From Diphasiastrum complanatum (Eukaryota > Streptophyta > Lycopodiopsida > Lycopodiales > Lycopodiaceae), in the NCBI GenBank assembly GCA_029204225.1, contig CM055099.1, forward strand, positions 64,353,614-64,417,613: a DNA stretch of 64,000 nucleotides, in the 5' to 3' direction. Below, in pieces: positions 32,521 to 44,640 of the stretch. The notes under the pieces are model-generated. The model saw only the letters and a list, made by a program, of their open reading frames with translations, was not told the origin of the DNA and did not search any database. Each line of letters opens with the position of its first letter. Position 1 is the stretch's first letter. The position numbers were made by a program, and so were the translations under genes.

Positions 32521-33195
32521 AATCAATTGATTTGATTGATTTGAACATCAGAGATCAATAACTTGTTCTTTCTCTTTGTTACATCAGAGTATTGTTTTAG
32601 AAAGTACACGACTCTGTCTACATTTCGACATATACTCTCTGTGACTATATAATTTATGTTCCAGTAATCTGAGTCTTGCCCAAGATGAATGAACTTCTTT
32701 GTATTGTAAGGCGTATAGGACTGGGAAAATTCACAATGACTGGTCATGTGTTGAATAGTCCAGCATCGAGAAATCAAGCATTGTCGATTTACACTTTCTG
32801 ATCGTTAATCATAAACGCTTCTTCATCCATATCTTGAATAGGAGATTGTGATGTCTCTACAACTGCATTCGCTTGTTGATCTGATTGCTTTGCTCTTGAC
32901 TTTGTGTCGTCTTCTGATTCGATTGTTTTGAGTCTTTCTTCTCCTTACATTTTTTGCCTCTATGATATGAATTCGAAGAACTATCTCCACTTCTTGCAGC
33001 AACATAGAGAGTACTCTTGGAAGAGTTAAATCTAAGTATGTCGATATGATTATCACCCAGTTTTTGTAACGGTAGGTTGCAAGCTCGATAGAAATTTCAT
33101 GATTGCATCTTGATCCGCTGACAGCTATCATCTGTTGCAAGAGCTTCTTGAACTGGTTTATGTGATTTTGAAGCAAATCACTATTAGACATCTTG
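32521..33195 (-). pseudogene. Copia gag-protease fragment D2
   Basis: From 33195 down: gag end (LLQQMIAVSGS, LDLTLPRVLSMLLQEVE) and a decayed protease beginning CWTIQHMTSHCEFSQSY near 32770. It is not continuous with the RT fragment to its right, because the order on the minus strand is reversed. Confidence 0.6.
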
Positions 33196-33281
33196 AGTGA
33201 AAGAATTTCCTTCTGAGATGCAACTTGGAAGTCACATCCCTCACATCATATAAACTTTTTACACTTGGTGCGTGTGTTCGG

Positions 33282-33347
33282 GCTAGGGATTGAATTTAGG
33301 ACCTCCCCCATTCTGGTGGGGTGTTCTACCACTAAGCTACCCGTCCA
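33282..33347 (-). mobile_element. tRNA-derived SINE-like head, copy 2
   Basis: The minus strand reads TAGCTTAGTGGTAGAAC (A box, 33339-33323), then GGGGGAGGTCCTAAATTCAA (B-box region). A 5 bp CCCCA/TGGGG anticodon-like stem is perfect. Matches copy 1 at 13953 in order and spacing. The acceptor stem does not close. Confidence 0.55.
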
Positions 33348-33499
33348 TTTATATTTCTAGAGTGTTGTGCAAGGACTATAGCCTTGACACTTTCTAACAT
33401 TTTTTTTTTAAAATCATAAAATCCTCTTATGTTTTTTCCAATAGATATTCAATGGTTTTTACATAGATTGGCTCAACCTACATACACTAAAGCTAAGAT

Positions 33500-34795
33500 C
33501 TAGTCTAGTTATAATGATCCACATTAAGGAGCCTATAAGTTGCCTAAACAAAGTGATGTCCATGAAGGATCTTTCATCATCTTCATTTGGCACTTTTACA
33601 TCTTGCTCCATTGGTGTCACTTTTACACTTTTCCATCTTAAAATTTCTCAAAAGAGTTTGAGCATAGTTTACTTGACTTATGAATGTAAAATCGAACCCT
33701 CTAAGTACTTCTATGCCTAAGATGAAGTGAAGACACCCTAGATCTATCATCTTGAATTCTAAAGATAGATCTAACTTGATTTTTTCAATACCATCAATAC
33801 TTTTTCACTAATGATGATGTCATCAACATAAATCAGTAAAAGCACAATACCAACATCATCAAACTTAATGTAAAGAGTGGGATCATATGCACTTTAAACA
33901 AAAGAAAGTGAAATGAGATAGCAATACAACCTTGTATTCCAAGATCTCAAGGCTTGTTTCAAGCCATAGATGTTTCTTTGGAGATGGCACACTTTGTCCT
34001 CCATTCCATGCTTGATGAACCCTTGTGGCTGCTCCATATAGATATCCTCTTCCAAAAAACCATTCAATAAGGCATTAGAGACATCCATTTGACATAGGAT
34101 CCATCCAAAATGTGATGCAAGTGCAATGATTAGTCTTATTGTGACCATCTTGGCCACGAGTGCAAAAGTTTCCTCATAGTCTATCCCTTTCTCGAGAGCA
34201 TAACCTTTTGCAACTAGTATTGCTTTATGTTTGCTAACACTCCCATTTGAATTCAAGCTTGAAGACGCATTTGCATCCTATTACATTCCTTCGAGGTCTA
34301 TCAACAAGCAACCAAGTTTCATTCTCAATCAAGCAATCATATTCATCCAACATAGCTTTATACCATTCTTTGGAGTTCAATGCTTCTTCAACATTAGATG
34401 GTTCTTCAAAACTAGATAAAGCATAAGAAGTGGATGAAATACCCTCGGTTTGTTGTCCTTTGCCTTGATATGTGAGCCTTGATGGCTCCACTTTTGCCCT
34501 TGAAGATCTCCTTGGTGTGATAGGAGGGTTTGGTGCATGCTCCTCCATGAACTCCTCCTCAGAAATAAACATCTTGCTCCTCGGCCATCTTCTTCTTGAT
34601 TGTTGGGGTACTTGAGCTTTCTTCAAACATACACATATTACATTCATAAAAAATAACATCCCATGAAACAACAAATTTGTTCAAGGATGGGAGATAGACT
34701 TTGTAGCCCTTTCTTGAATTTACATATCCAAGCATGATCTGTCTTGTGGAAGATGGATCCTCCTTGGTGATGGAATTTGATCAGCTTTGATACCA
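33500..34795 (-). pseudogene. Copia D reverse transcriptase fragment
   Basis: Primer site complement TGGTATCAAAGC at 34795-34784, then soon the [74 protein letters not shown] and a YVDD block in decayed frame near 33825. gag, protease and integrase are missing between primer site and RT. A TGA or shift falls near 34234-34256. Confidence 0.8.
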
Positions 34796-34798
34796 CTC

Positions 34799-35712
34799 TG
34801 ATGGGATTCACAACGAGGTTTAAGCCACAACAAAGAAGGTCATTATCCCAACAAAGAAAACAATGATGAAATAAAATGATTATAGGCTTGATTTACTAGA
34901 GAATTGAAGAGTAGAGTTGTTCTGATTTGTGTTGATAATGAATGTTAGTATAGGTGTCATAGACAACCATAAAGAATTGCGAAATAATTAGGCATCTAAG
35001 ACATCCGTGCAATTCTCAATTACTGATGTTCGTGAAAATGAGAGAAGAGTGAGAGGTATTCAGACATTTAGCACGAATGCAACATGATAGAAAAATAGCA
35101 AATCTGTATAATAATGTTGTAGTAAGAATAATCAAATCACAAGACAGTTGCGCTAAGCTCGTGATCCTACTTACAGACACAAGTAATTGCTATGATTCAG
35201 AATACTTTTACTCTCTCTATAATCTCTAACTCTAAGGAGTCAGATATTGTATCTCTGGATGATGGATTCGATGATCTCTTGGATAACCGACTCAACCCTC
35301 TTTTTGTCTCTAATCGCTCATTCCCTTATATAGTTGTTGGATGATCTTATGTTATTCTAATTACAATTACAAGATCATTAATAGTTTTGTATTTGATTAA
35401 CATAATGTTTATCCAGCGGAGCGCCAAGATGTAGACAACATAGTCTCCTTTGCATGTGATCGTAGGAGTGAGAAGACATACCGCTTTGCAGGTGACCGCA
35501 GGAGCGTGAAGCTGCAACCGCAATCTCCTTTGCATGTGACCGCAAGCGGTGTCCTGTGGTGCCTTGGCGGTGTCTTGCATGTTGAAGTTTGCATGTAAAA
35601 ATGCAGACTGTTGGATAAACAATTCATTTTTGCAGACTTATGTAAGCAGGTGATTTCCTTGAGTGATTCGGAGGGCACTTAGAGTGAGTAGGAGTAAGAT
35701 TAATTTCAGCAC
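34799..35712 (-). repeat. LTR shared by copia fragments D and E, 914 bp
   Basis: On the minus strand it begins TGCTGAAATTAATC at 35712, just after a polypurine tract AAGGGGGAG (35721-35713), and ends CCCATCA at 34799, 3 bp before the primer site of fragment D. So it serves as 3' LTR of E and 5' LTR of D, as in a tandem element pair. It contains GACCGCAA-type words (35430-35590) like those in 32090-32440. Confidence 0.7.
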
Positions 35713-36660
35713 TCCCCCTTAAGCTTACTACTATGAGTTTGAATCTAAGTTGAGATTTAACATACCTACTGAGTAGCATGTCTTTCTCTTGACAAAGGTT
35801 TTGTCAAAATGTCAGCCAACATATTGTCCGTATGACAGTAACTTAGTACAACTTCTTTACTCTAAACTTTCTCTCTAATAAAATGAAACTGAACTTCTAT
35901 ATGTTTAGTTCTAGAATGAGTTCGTGGGTTCAGAGGTAGAGATATACAGCTCTAATTGTCGCACTGGAGTATAGTCGGACTCATCTGTGGAAATTGCATA
36001 TTCTGTAGTAACCTTCTGAGCCAAATAATCTCCTTCACTGCCGATGTAGCTGCGACATATTCATTAACCACCAATCAAACTTTCCATTTGGATATTGATC
36101 CATCTGGCTTGAGCTTCAGTTTGAAGATCCATTTAGTGTCAATTAGTTTTGTACCTACAGGAGGACCAACAAGACTTTAGGTCTTGTTTTTCATTAATGA
36201 GCTATACTCAGCATCCATGGCAGCTTTCCATTTGTCAGCATCTTACATTGACAGTGCTTCTGCAACAGAGGCAGGTTCATCATGACTGATAAATGATTGA
36301 GGGACGAAACGATCAGATTGTTGTCTAGCAGATTTTTGAACTGTAGGTTCCTAAGTAGATGATTCTCCTGGGTGTATGACAGGGATGTCTTCAGGTTGTG
36401 GTTGAACAATCGTAGGTCTAGGCCTATCGATGGTGAATGGAGTTGTTGGAACAAACTCCTACATTTTTTGCTTATGCTTAAAATCATAGAACTTGTCTTC
36501 AAGGAAGACAACATCATGGCTAACTGATATCTGACCAGTTTCAATATCATAGATGCAATATGCCTTATGTTATGTTGAGTAACCAATAAAAATATTCTTG
36601 CAGCTGACTTGCTAGTTTTGTACGGACAACAACAATACTTTTTCATTTCATTCAAGTTTG
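35713..36660 (-). pseudogene. Copia E 3' pol fragment with internal deletion
   Basis: From 36660 down: end of integrase region (YSTEHKAYCIYD), linker, RT start (DADKWKAAMDAEYSSLMKN, GTKLIDTKWIFKLKLKPDGS) up to about 36080, then an abrupt switch to RNase H ([38 protein letters not shown]) and CHTDNMLADILTKPLSRE. The RT core including YVDD is deleted. Confidence 0.8.
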
Positions 36661-36811
36661 ATCAAGTTCTATTAATGTTTGCATCTCATTTTGTGTGTAG
36701 ATGCTGATTTTTCTACATTGGTGAGATTGGTAGTGTATTTCTCTTTCTAACCAAAGATCATTCAAGTAGATTGGATCATAATGATCTGAAATCTTTCACA
36801 TGGTATCAGAG
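36661..36811 (+). mobile_element. LTR end and primer site of copia F
   Basis: LTR-like sequence ending TTTCACA (36796) is followed by TGGTATCAGAGCTTG (36797-36811), a canonical copia primer site. Downstream 36812-37740 shows no clear gag, only stops and scraps. Confidence 0.5.
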
Positions 36812-37749
36812 CTTGTGTTTCAGATTACGAAGGAGAAAATCAGATCTATCAATGCTTTGGTGAAGATATCAAGTCATAATCATTATGCATTCCATTCCAA
36901 CTTTCCATATGGAATAGTTAGTTTTGTTAAGCCTTTCATTAGTGTCCAAAAGGAATGAATTTATAGATGCCACTTCTTCTCCTAATCAAGGACTTGACAC
37001 AAATAGAGGTTACTTCTATAGATTTGATTGAAGATCTACCTTATCCCACTTCTTAGAGACCTAAAAAGATCAGCAATAGACTTCCTACAAAGATCTAAGA
37101 ATGATCTTGAACAAAATCAAATAATAGAATACTAGAAGCAATGCATTTGCTTGATTGAAGTGGAAAAAACTAGAAGAATTGCCCCTCTTTTCACAAAGAA
37201 CATAAAAGCTTCAAAATGATCTGATCAAGAGTGAATTTCAGCAAGCTAATACCCTTCCAAAATCACTTGCAAAAGATCTAAATGGAACTTAATGAGGATG
37301 CAACACAATCAATGAGCTCCAATGAGGCCGGTACAGCCATAGAAATGCTTAGACAAGTCATTGCAGTTCCATTGTGACTCCACAGGCAGACAACAGAGCT
37401 TGGTAGATCTCCCAAAAATCAAACCACAAGTTTATAGGCAATGAAGGTCGTGGAATGGGCTTCCTCCACTAAATCCTCAACCCAAACAGTCCACATTGGC
37501 AAGTTATCAATCACTAAGCAAGCATCTGACTTTACGCATTTGCCAATCACAATCAACTATCAATGTTTAACAAAGATCACTCAATTACAATTGATATCAA
37601 CCAAACGATAATGAGCTTACAATGCAACCTGGCTCTGTCCCAACCAAATGGCTTCTAACAATTCACACATCAACCACACCTCCAAAACTTTACTCAGAAA
37701 CCTCATTCCCTCGACTTGACAAATATCTATTTGTTGAATATTTGTTTTA

Positions 37750-38086
37750 GCATTAAATGCTATCAGCTATTTATTACAACCGTCTTGTAAAAATATATGT
37801 ATGTACAATAGTTGGTGAAGTGTCATAAAGTCTTCTAACGGTTTATTTGGATAGATTTTTTCTTGATGGAAAAAAGTCGATAAAAGGTCAGTTAGTTGAT
37901 GGTTGGTGAAATAGTCGACAAAGTTGGGTAAGTCGAGTTTGTTGATGTCGAGTTTTGAACACATGTATATATCTACATGAGAAAAGTCGAAGTTGATGAC
38001 TTCGAAGTCAATGGAGTTGAACTTTGACAGATTTTTCAGGATGCTCATTATTGAATGGATTTGAGGTTGAGCATCAAAATCCGACA
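37750..38086 (-). repeat. 3' LTR start of copia G
   Basis: Minus strand reads AAGGGGGAG then TGTCGGATTTTGATG at 38086. The LTR carries several GTCGA words. The far end is not defined. Confidence 0.6.
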
Positions 38087-38454
38087 CTCCCCCTTAATGT
38101 GGATCTTGAAAATTTTGATCTTCAAATTTAGTATATCATTAAATTTGAGATTGTGCTCCTTTGATAGAGCTTTTGTGAAGTGATTTGCTGCCATTATATC
38201 TATCCTGCAGTAAAATAATGACATTTCCTTGCTTTGCACTCTTTCTCTAAGGTAGTGATACCTGATTTTGATATGTTTGCTTCAAGAATGAAATTTCGGA
38301 TTTAGAGATAGTGCTATTGTGCTTTGATTGTCACAATAAATTGTCGTTGGATACATAGCTGAGCAAGGTCGATATCTGCAAGTAGATTTCTCAGCCAAAT
38401 TGTCTCCATGGTAGCATTTGTGACAGCTATGTATTATGTTTCGATCGATCATTA

Positions 38455-39588
38455 GGGAAAGTATGGGCTCAAAATGGGCCCTTTGTAAAGATACTTTTGT
38501 TGACTTCCCACCATTTTATCGTTCAAATAGACCAATAACATTCATCCATGTGTGAAGTACTGTTACAGTGATTGACGGCCTGAAATCTTCTAATATTTTC
38601 TGTCTATTGCTTTGTGTTTTTGAAATTTGCGCCGGGCAATGAAAAACCATTTTATTGAGTAATAGTTATTGCCCATACGTCTTTTCGTCACTGCCCACAG
38701 AGCATAATTCTATGGTTAAATTGTGTCGAGTTGTAAGGAGTCATATCCTGATTAGCTATAACTTTTGATCGGTCCATCGGAATGTGAGACTGAGTACACC
38801 ATATGAAAGAGGACGTCGAGAGCTTTCCAACGCATACCATATTGTCATAGAAAGTTATAGCTGTTAGAAAAATGGGATATCCAATTAGAGCACGAGTACC
38901 TTTGCAAACTAACAAGAAAGTTATAGCTGTTAGAAAAATGGGATATCTAATCAGAGTGCCCGAGTACATTTGCAGTTAAGTTATAGCTGTTAGAAAAATG
39001 GGATATCTAATCAGAGCGCCCGAGTACATTTGCAAACTGCAAATGTACTCGGGCGCTCTGATTAGATATCCCATTTTTCTAACAGCTATAACTTTCTTGT
39101 TTCTGGGCAGAACTATGACAATATGGTATGCGTTGGAAAGCTCTCGACGTCCTCTTTCATACGATGTACTCAGTCTCACATTTTAATAGACCGATCAAAA
39201 GTTATAGCTAATCAGGATTGAGATATCTAATCAGCGTGCCCGAGTACATTTGCAACTTTGCAAATGTACTCAAGCGTGCTAATTATATATCCCATTTTGT
39301 TAACAACTATAACTTTTTTGTTTATGGGCAAAACTGTGACTATATGGGTATGCGTTGAAAAGCTCTTGGCGTCTTCTTTCTTATGGTGTACTCGCTTTCA
39401 CAATCTGATGCACCGATCAAAAGTTACATCTAATCATGATGGTGAATGGCAATATAGGTAACCAATATAGATTAAACGGCGGGCAGCACCGGAAATACAA
39501 AATGTTGCCAGATAGTCTTCCCTCTCCATGTTATCTCTCTCTAAAGTCAAACTTGCTTAAAGGGCCCATATTGAGCCCATATTTTCCC
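38455..39588. mobile_element. Foldback/hairpin element, 1134 bp, TA-flanked
   Basis: Outer inverted repeats GGGAAAGTATGGGCTCAA (38455) and the reverse complement of 39557-39588 match over about 33 bp with few differences. A TA lies on each side (38453-38454, 39589-39590). Inside are nested inverted repeats. A perfect 56 bp palindrome (38979-39034 with 39038-39093, 3 bp loop) extends imperfectly to nearly 300 bp per arm, and a second smaller hairpin centres near 39257. The left arm holds three tandem units ending in CCGAGTACATTTGCA. It interrupts a copia RNase H gene. It encodes no transposase; its transcript would be a long double-stranded stem. Confidence 0.85.
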
Positions 39589-40348
39589 TAATGGATAATG
39601 CTACTGAGGTCTACTTTTGGTTGTTCCAAGAGATTGGGCCTTGATTGTATAAAAATACAAACCCATAAGGTATCGATATCTCCTGCCCAATTTGCATTTG
39701 TGTATCCTTCAAGAATATTGGCAGGTTGGCTGCCTCCATAACATATGCTGAGATTTTAGTTTCTTGGACATAGTTTATAACCTTCATGAGTGCTTTCCAA
39801 TGGATTAGACCTGGATTCGATAGGAACTGACTGAGTGAATTGATTGAGTATGCAAGGTCTGGTCGAGTGCAGAGCATTGCATACATCGGTGAGCCGATGA
39901 TGGAGTGAAATGGATGTTGCTTCATTTCCTCCTTTTCTTCCTCGGTTTGAGGACATTGTTCCTTCGACAATTTGAGATCAGGGTCGAGTGAAAAGTAGCT
40001 CGATTTGCAGTTGGTCATTCCATATTGTTCCAGTACGTTGGTGAGGTATCTTTGTTGGCTGATAAAAATTAGTCTGATGGGTCAAATTCAAAAAATTTCG
40101 ATTTCAAAACAATAATGATCTAGACTCATATCAGTCATTTTGTATTCTTGAGCCAACATGCATTTCGTATTCTTCAATAGACTTAGATTGTTACTGAATA
40201 GTAACGTATCATCTACCTAGAGAGTGGTGATAATGAAAAAATCCGACAAAAACTTGAAGCAAACATTCGAGTTTGTCGAGTTTGGAATAAAACCATTCTC
40301 GATTAGAAATGCATTGATTTTTTGGAACCAGGCTTTGGGCTATTTCAA

Positions 40349-43300
40349 TGTAGTGGGTTTCTTTCCTTGCCTATCCTCAACCCAAGATCTAATCAATCTA
40401 GCATCAAGGAGATGAAGTTACTTGTCATGCATAGATTCGTTCCCATGAGAGCGATAGCATAATTCAGATTTCAGCATGAATGAAAGATCCACATTTAACT
40501 CTAACATCCATTAACCCTAAGCATTAACATTACAATAATTAAGACTTAGATCCACAATGAAGATAGCTTACTCTTTCTCTCTCTCCCTTTCTCTCTCATA
40601 AACAGTATAATAACATGCAATCTCAATAACAATCTGATCCAACAATTATCAAACACAATAAAAGCATGAGAGATGGAGAAAAAGTGATACAAAGCAAGGA
40701 CATTCATAAATCCATTTCACAAGAGAACCAATCGACTTTATTGAAATGAAGATATGTACATGTGTAGGAAACTCGAGTTCCCTTCTTATAGTAGAGAGGA
40801 GGACCCTGGCCTCTGAATCCTATTGGTCCAATTCTGCCTCCCTAATCATATAAATTTAAAAAAGAGTGGGAACCATCCAAAATTGGAGGGAAACCCAACT
40901 TTATTCACTAACTTGACATTTAGGCCCTGCGACATTAAAAGTCCCACAAAAAGGCCTAAGCTGTAATTTCCAAATTTTAATTACTTGATAGAACAAGGCT
41001 TCAACTTGAAAGTAATTCTCACCTATAAGATCTTCCATATTGGAATGTTTTATATCAACAATATTGAAACTTTGGTTTGTGATCTCAAAGTCATTTTATT
41101 GACTTTCAACTAATCAAATCTCTATGTGATCATCGGGTTGGACTTACACATGCAAGATAAACTCCCTCTCACTAATTAACTAGGGTTGGGGCTTCCTTGG
41201 GATCCGCAAACCCTCCAACAGTATCTCCCACCAAAACTGGTGGCAGTCCCATGACGAGATGTAGTTATTGTGGGCTTTTATTTGCATCACGTCGAATCTT
41301 TATTAAATGATACTGCACCTTCTCCATGAAATCGAGTTGGGCAGTGTTGAAATCTAAATTGTGCGACAAAAAAAAATGATGGGCTCCGGTGATCCACTCT
41401 AAAGTTGTCCAGGCTATGAATCAAGATTCCCAGGAGCCTCCCATCATTGCTGCATGGAAATACAATCTGGCCATCGACAACTGATCCTTAATGCTCCCTT
41501 ACACCGTTGGCTTATTCGGATCGAATGCCAAAGTAGGAAGGCAATCATCCCATTGCATTGCAACGGACACCAAGAGAGTGAGATCTTTTGCGAACAACAT
41601 CGATTTTCTGACTGTGGGATCAGGAGAGTGGATATACTCCCACTGGTAAGCTTGTAGGGCTCGATGGAAGTCCATTGACCAGCTATATGGTTGGTGGATG
41701 ATTGGCCAGTTCGGCGTATGGATAGTAATTTTGTCCTAGCCAATACCAAATCCTTCCACTTATTCTTGCGCGACATTGGTACGTAATATGGATCTGCGCG
41801 CAATTGGCAAGGGTTGGCCACATAACTCCTGATGGATTTTGGAGTTTTCTCAAAAACTGTTATTCTCCAAGCCGGCTGCTCTCCCAATGTGGGTATCTTA
41901 TCCAATTCTTTGTCGGTCTCAATTTCAGAGGCCTTAAACTTGATGACCCAACCACCACACGAGGACTCATGAGGATGTTGCGGTAAAGGGCTCTGGATCT
42001 GGTCCTCGACGTTGATTGGTCGTCTGAATAGTGGTGTGGTCCTTGATGAAGATGGACCTGCTTGCATTGCCTGTGGAACTGACTGTTCTTCTTGGACTTC
42101 GGGGGCTCCACCCTGTTCCATGCCTGAATCCAATTTTGTACCCATTCTGTTTGGATTATGGTGTTGAGGCGATAACTGTGGCATCAATGGAACCGAAATT
42201 TGAGGCTCGGCTTCCAACACCTGAGTGGCGGCTTTCTCATAATCTTTGATAATGGCCTTGGACTTGCCTAACTCGGTGGTTGCCGTGCGTTTGAGTTTAT
42301 CGAATTTTTTCTAAAATCTCGCCAGTGCAGTATGGTAGGTTTCCACTTTGCGAAATAAGTATCTGATCTCATCCGGTGTGATTGGACGATCAGGCACTTG
42401 GGTCTGTAAGTAGGAGTTGCGTTCAAGGGTGGTCGCGTCCAATTCACCTTGAAGTCGTTCGCATTCCAATGTTGCTAAGTCCAATGGTCCGGCTAGCAAC
42501 AAGACTTGTTGTTTGAAATCTTGGACTGCCTTGTCAACCTTGTCCTGTGCCATGGTGAGTGCATTCTGAAGGGTCACCACATAGTCTTCTAGTCATTGAG
42601 TGGACTCATTGGTCTTCTTCAAATCAGTTTTGGACTTTGCCTCGTGTTGCTTGGCAATCATCAGCTCACGGTTGATCTGAATAACCTTCTAGCTAATTAG
42701 GGTATTCTCTGTCCCAAGATCGGCGATGCGCTTGGACATGTCTCTCTTTTCATCAATCATGGTCTAGATCACGCGCACAAGGTTAGAAACAAGACTCATT
42801 GCATCACCAAAATCCATGGTAGTAGGCACAGCAGCAACAGGAGCAGGTCCAGTAGGAATCGTGCTAACTGGACTCTGTTGTGTGGCCGGTTCTTCTTCTT
42901 CAAATGTATCCCCGGCAACGGCGCCAAAATTGTAGTGGGTTTCTTTGCTTGCCTATTCTCAATCCAAGATCTAATCAATCTAGCATCAAGGAGATGAAGC
43001 TTGTTGTCATGCATAGATTTGTTCCCATGAGAGCGATAGCATAATTCAGATTTCAACATGAATGGAAGATCCACATCTAACTCTAACATCTATTAAACCT
43101 AAGCATTAACACTACAATCATTAACACTAAGATCCACAATGAAGATAGCTTACTCTTTCTCTCTCATAAGAAGTATAAAAACATGCAATCCCAATAACAA
43201 CTAGATCCAACAATTAGCAAACACAATAAAAGCATGATAGATGGAGGAGAATTGATAGAGAGCAAGGACATTCACGAATCCATTTCACAAAAGAACCAAT

Positions 43301-43530
43301 CTACTTTATTGAAATGAAGATATGTACATGTGTAGGAAACTCAAGTTGGCCCCTTCTTATAGTAGAGAGGAGGACCCTGGCCTCTGAATCCTATTGGTCC
43401 ATTTCTGCCTCCCTAATTATCCAAATTTTAAAAAGAGTGAGAACCATCCAAAATTGGAGGAAACCCAACTTTATTCACTAACTTGACATTTACGCCCTGC
43501 GACATTGAAAGTCTCACAAAAAGGCCTAAA
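40349..43530 (-). mobile_element. Gypsy-derived non-autonomous LTR element H
   Basis: Left LTR 40349-41220 (872 bp, TGTAGTGGG to CCTCCAACA) and right LTR 42931-about 43530 (truncated) align closely. The complement of 42930-42907 reads TGGCGCCGTTGCCGGGGA, the primer site typical of plant Ty3/gypsy Tat/Athila-type elements. The 1.7 kb interior has no protease, RT or integrase, only a gag-like coiled-coil frame. It is inserted in the RT of copia G. Confidence 0.85.
41444..42880 (-). pseudogene. Gag-like coiled-coil protein of element H
   Basis: Nearly continuous frames on the minus strand broken by about four stops. An N-terminal part (42.85-42.31 kb) is rich in heptad-like helices (DKVDKAVQDFKQQVLLLAG, LECERLQGELDATTLER). 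Then comes a Pro/Gln-rich segment with SVPLMPQLSPQHHNP and a basic C-terminal frame of 258 codons (41444-42220). No zinc knuckle is visible. It probably derives from an element protein and is mobilised in trans; a host gene is unlikely because it sits exactly between the LTRs. Confidence 0.55.
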
Positions 43531-43542
43531 CTTTGAAGGTCT

Positions 43543-44640
43543 CCGAATAATCCAGATCTGAAATCTGGGAGAAGCCTTTGGCGACTAGCCTGGCCTTGTA
43601 TCGATTTATTCTTCCTTCAACATCATACTTCGCTTTGAGTATTCATTTCCATGGAATTGGACTTCAATCCTTTGGCATCTGAGTGACAGTCCAAGTTTGA
43701 TTCTCTATAAGAGAATTGAATTTGGTGTCCATTGCAGCTTTCCACATTGTCTTAGAAATAGTGGTTGGTTCCTGCATAAAGTAGTAAGCAGGATCATCCA
43801 TAAATCGGGATGGAGGCTGTCTGGATTGATTTGATCTTCTAGGTTGCACTTCAATCCTATGATGTGGTTCTACTTGTCGAGGTTCAGACTCATTGTTAGA
43901 GTTGGTGTCGAGCTTGTGATCAATCCCGAGTTCGAAGTTGTCGACTCTAGGATTGGAAATTGATGGAGCTTTTCCCTTGTGGTTGATAAAATTGTCTTCC
44001 ACAAAAATGACATCTCTGCTCATGAAAGTTTTCCGAGTGTCCAAATTGTATAGCTTGTATGCCTTGTGGTCTAGGGAATAGCCGATAAAAATCGACTTTC
44101 TGCTGGTGTCGTCGAACTTCTTTCTTAGATCTTCAGGGATCTGAGAGTAAGCAATTCATCCAAACACTCGAATATGCTTGAGAGATGGCTTCTATCCTGT
44201 CCACACCTCATAAGGTATTTTCCCATTTAGGGCCTTAGTGATGGATCGATTTTGTAGATAGGCAGCTGTAGTAACAGCTTCAGCCCAAAAGTTTTTAAGA
44301 AGAGAGGCATGGGCCTTTCGATGAGTGTTCGATTCTTCCTTTCAACTACACCATTGGACTGAGGTGAGTAGCTTGTTGTATATTGTTGATGTATTATGTT
44401 GGCCTTGCAAAACTCCTTGAATCCTATGGAGATAAATTATCTCCCTCCATCAATGCGTAGAGCTTTGATCTTCCTCTGGGTCTGATTTTTAATAGATGCC
44501 TTGAACTGCTTGAAGAACTTGAATGCTTCTGATTTGTTCTTTAGAAAATAAGCAACAGTCCGTCGAGAAAAGTCATCGATGAAGTTTTAAAAATAGAGAG
44601 CTCCTCTTATCGAAGCAGTCTGCATTGGGCCACAAATGTC
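43543..44640 (-). pseudogene. Copia G integrase, linker and RT start
   Basis: Integrase core decayed in several frames ([37 protein letters not shown]), then MSRDVIFVEDNF, an acidic linker and KTMWKAAMDTKFNSLIENQTW of the RT start. The [19 protein letters not shown] block at about 43540 is where element H cuts in. Confidence 0.75.

Noticed and set aside
36194-36655. 153-codon minus-strand protein
   Set aside because: Out of frame with the real copia integrase-RT sequence covering the same bases.
41444-42220. Host gene of 258 codons
   Set aside because: Lies between LTRs and polypurine tract of element H and continues the gag-like frame; assigned to the element.
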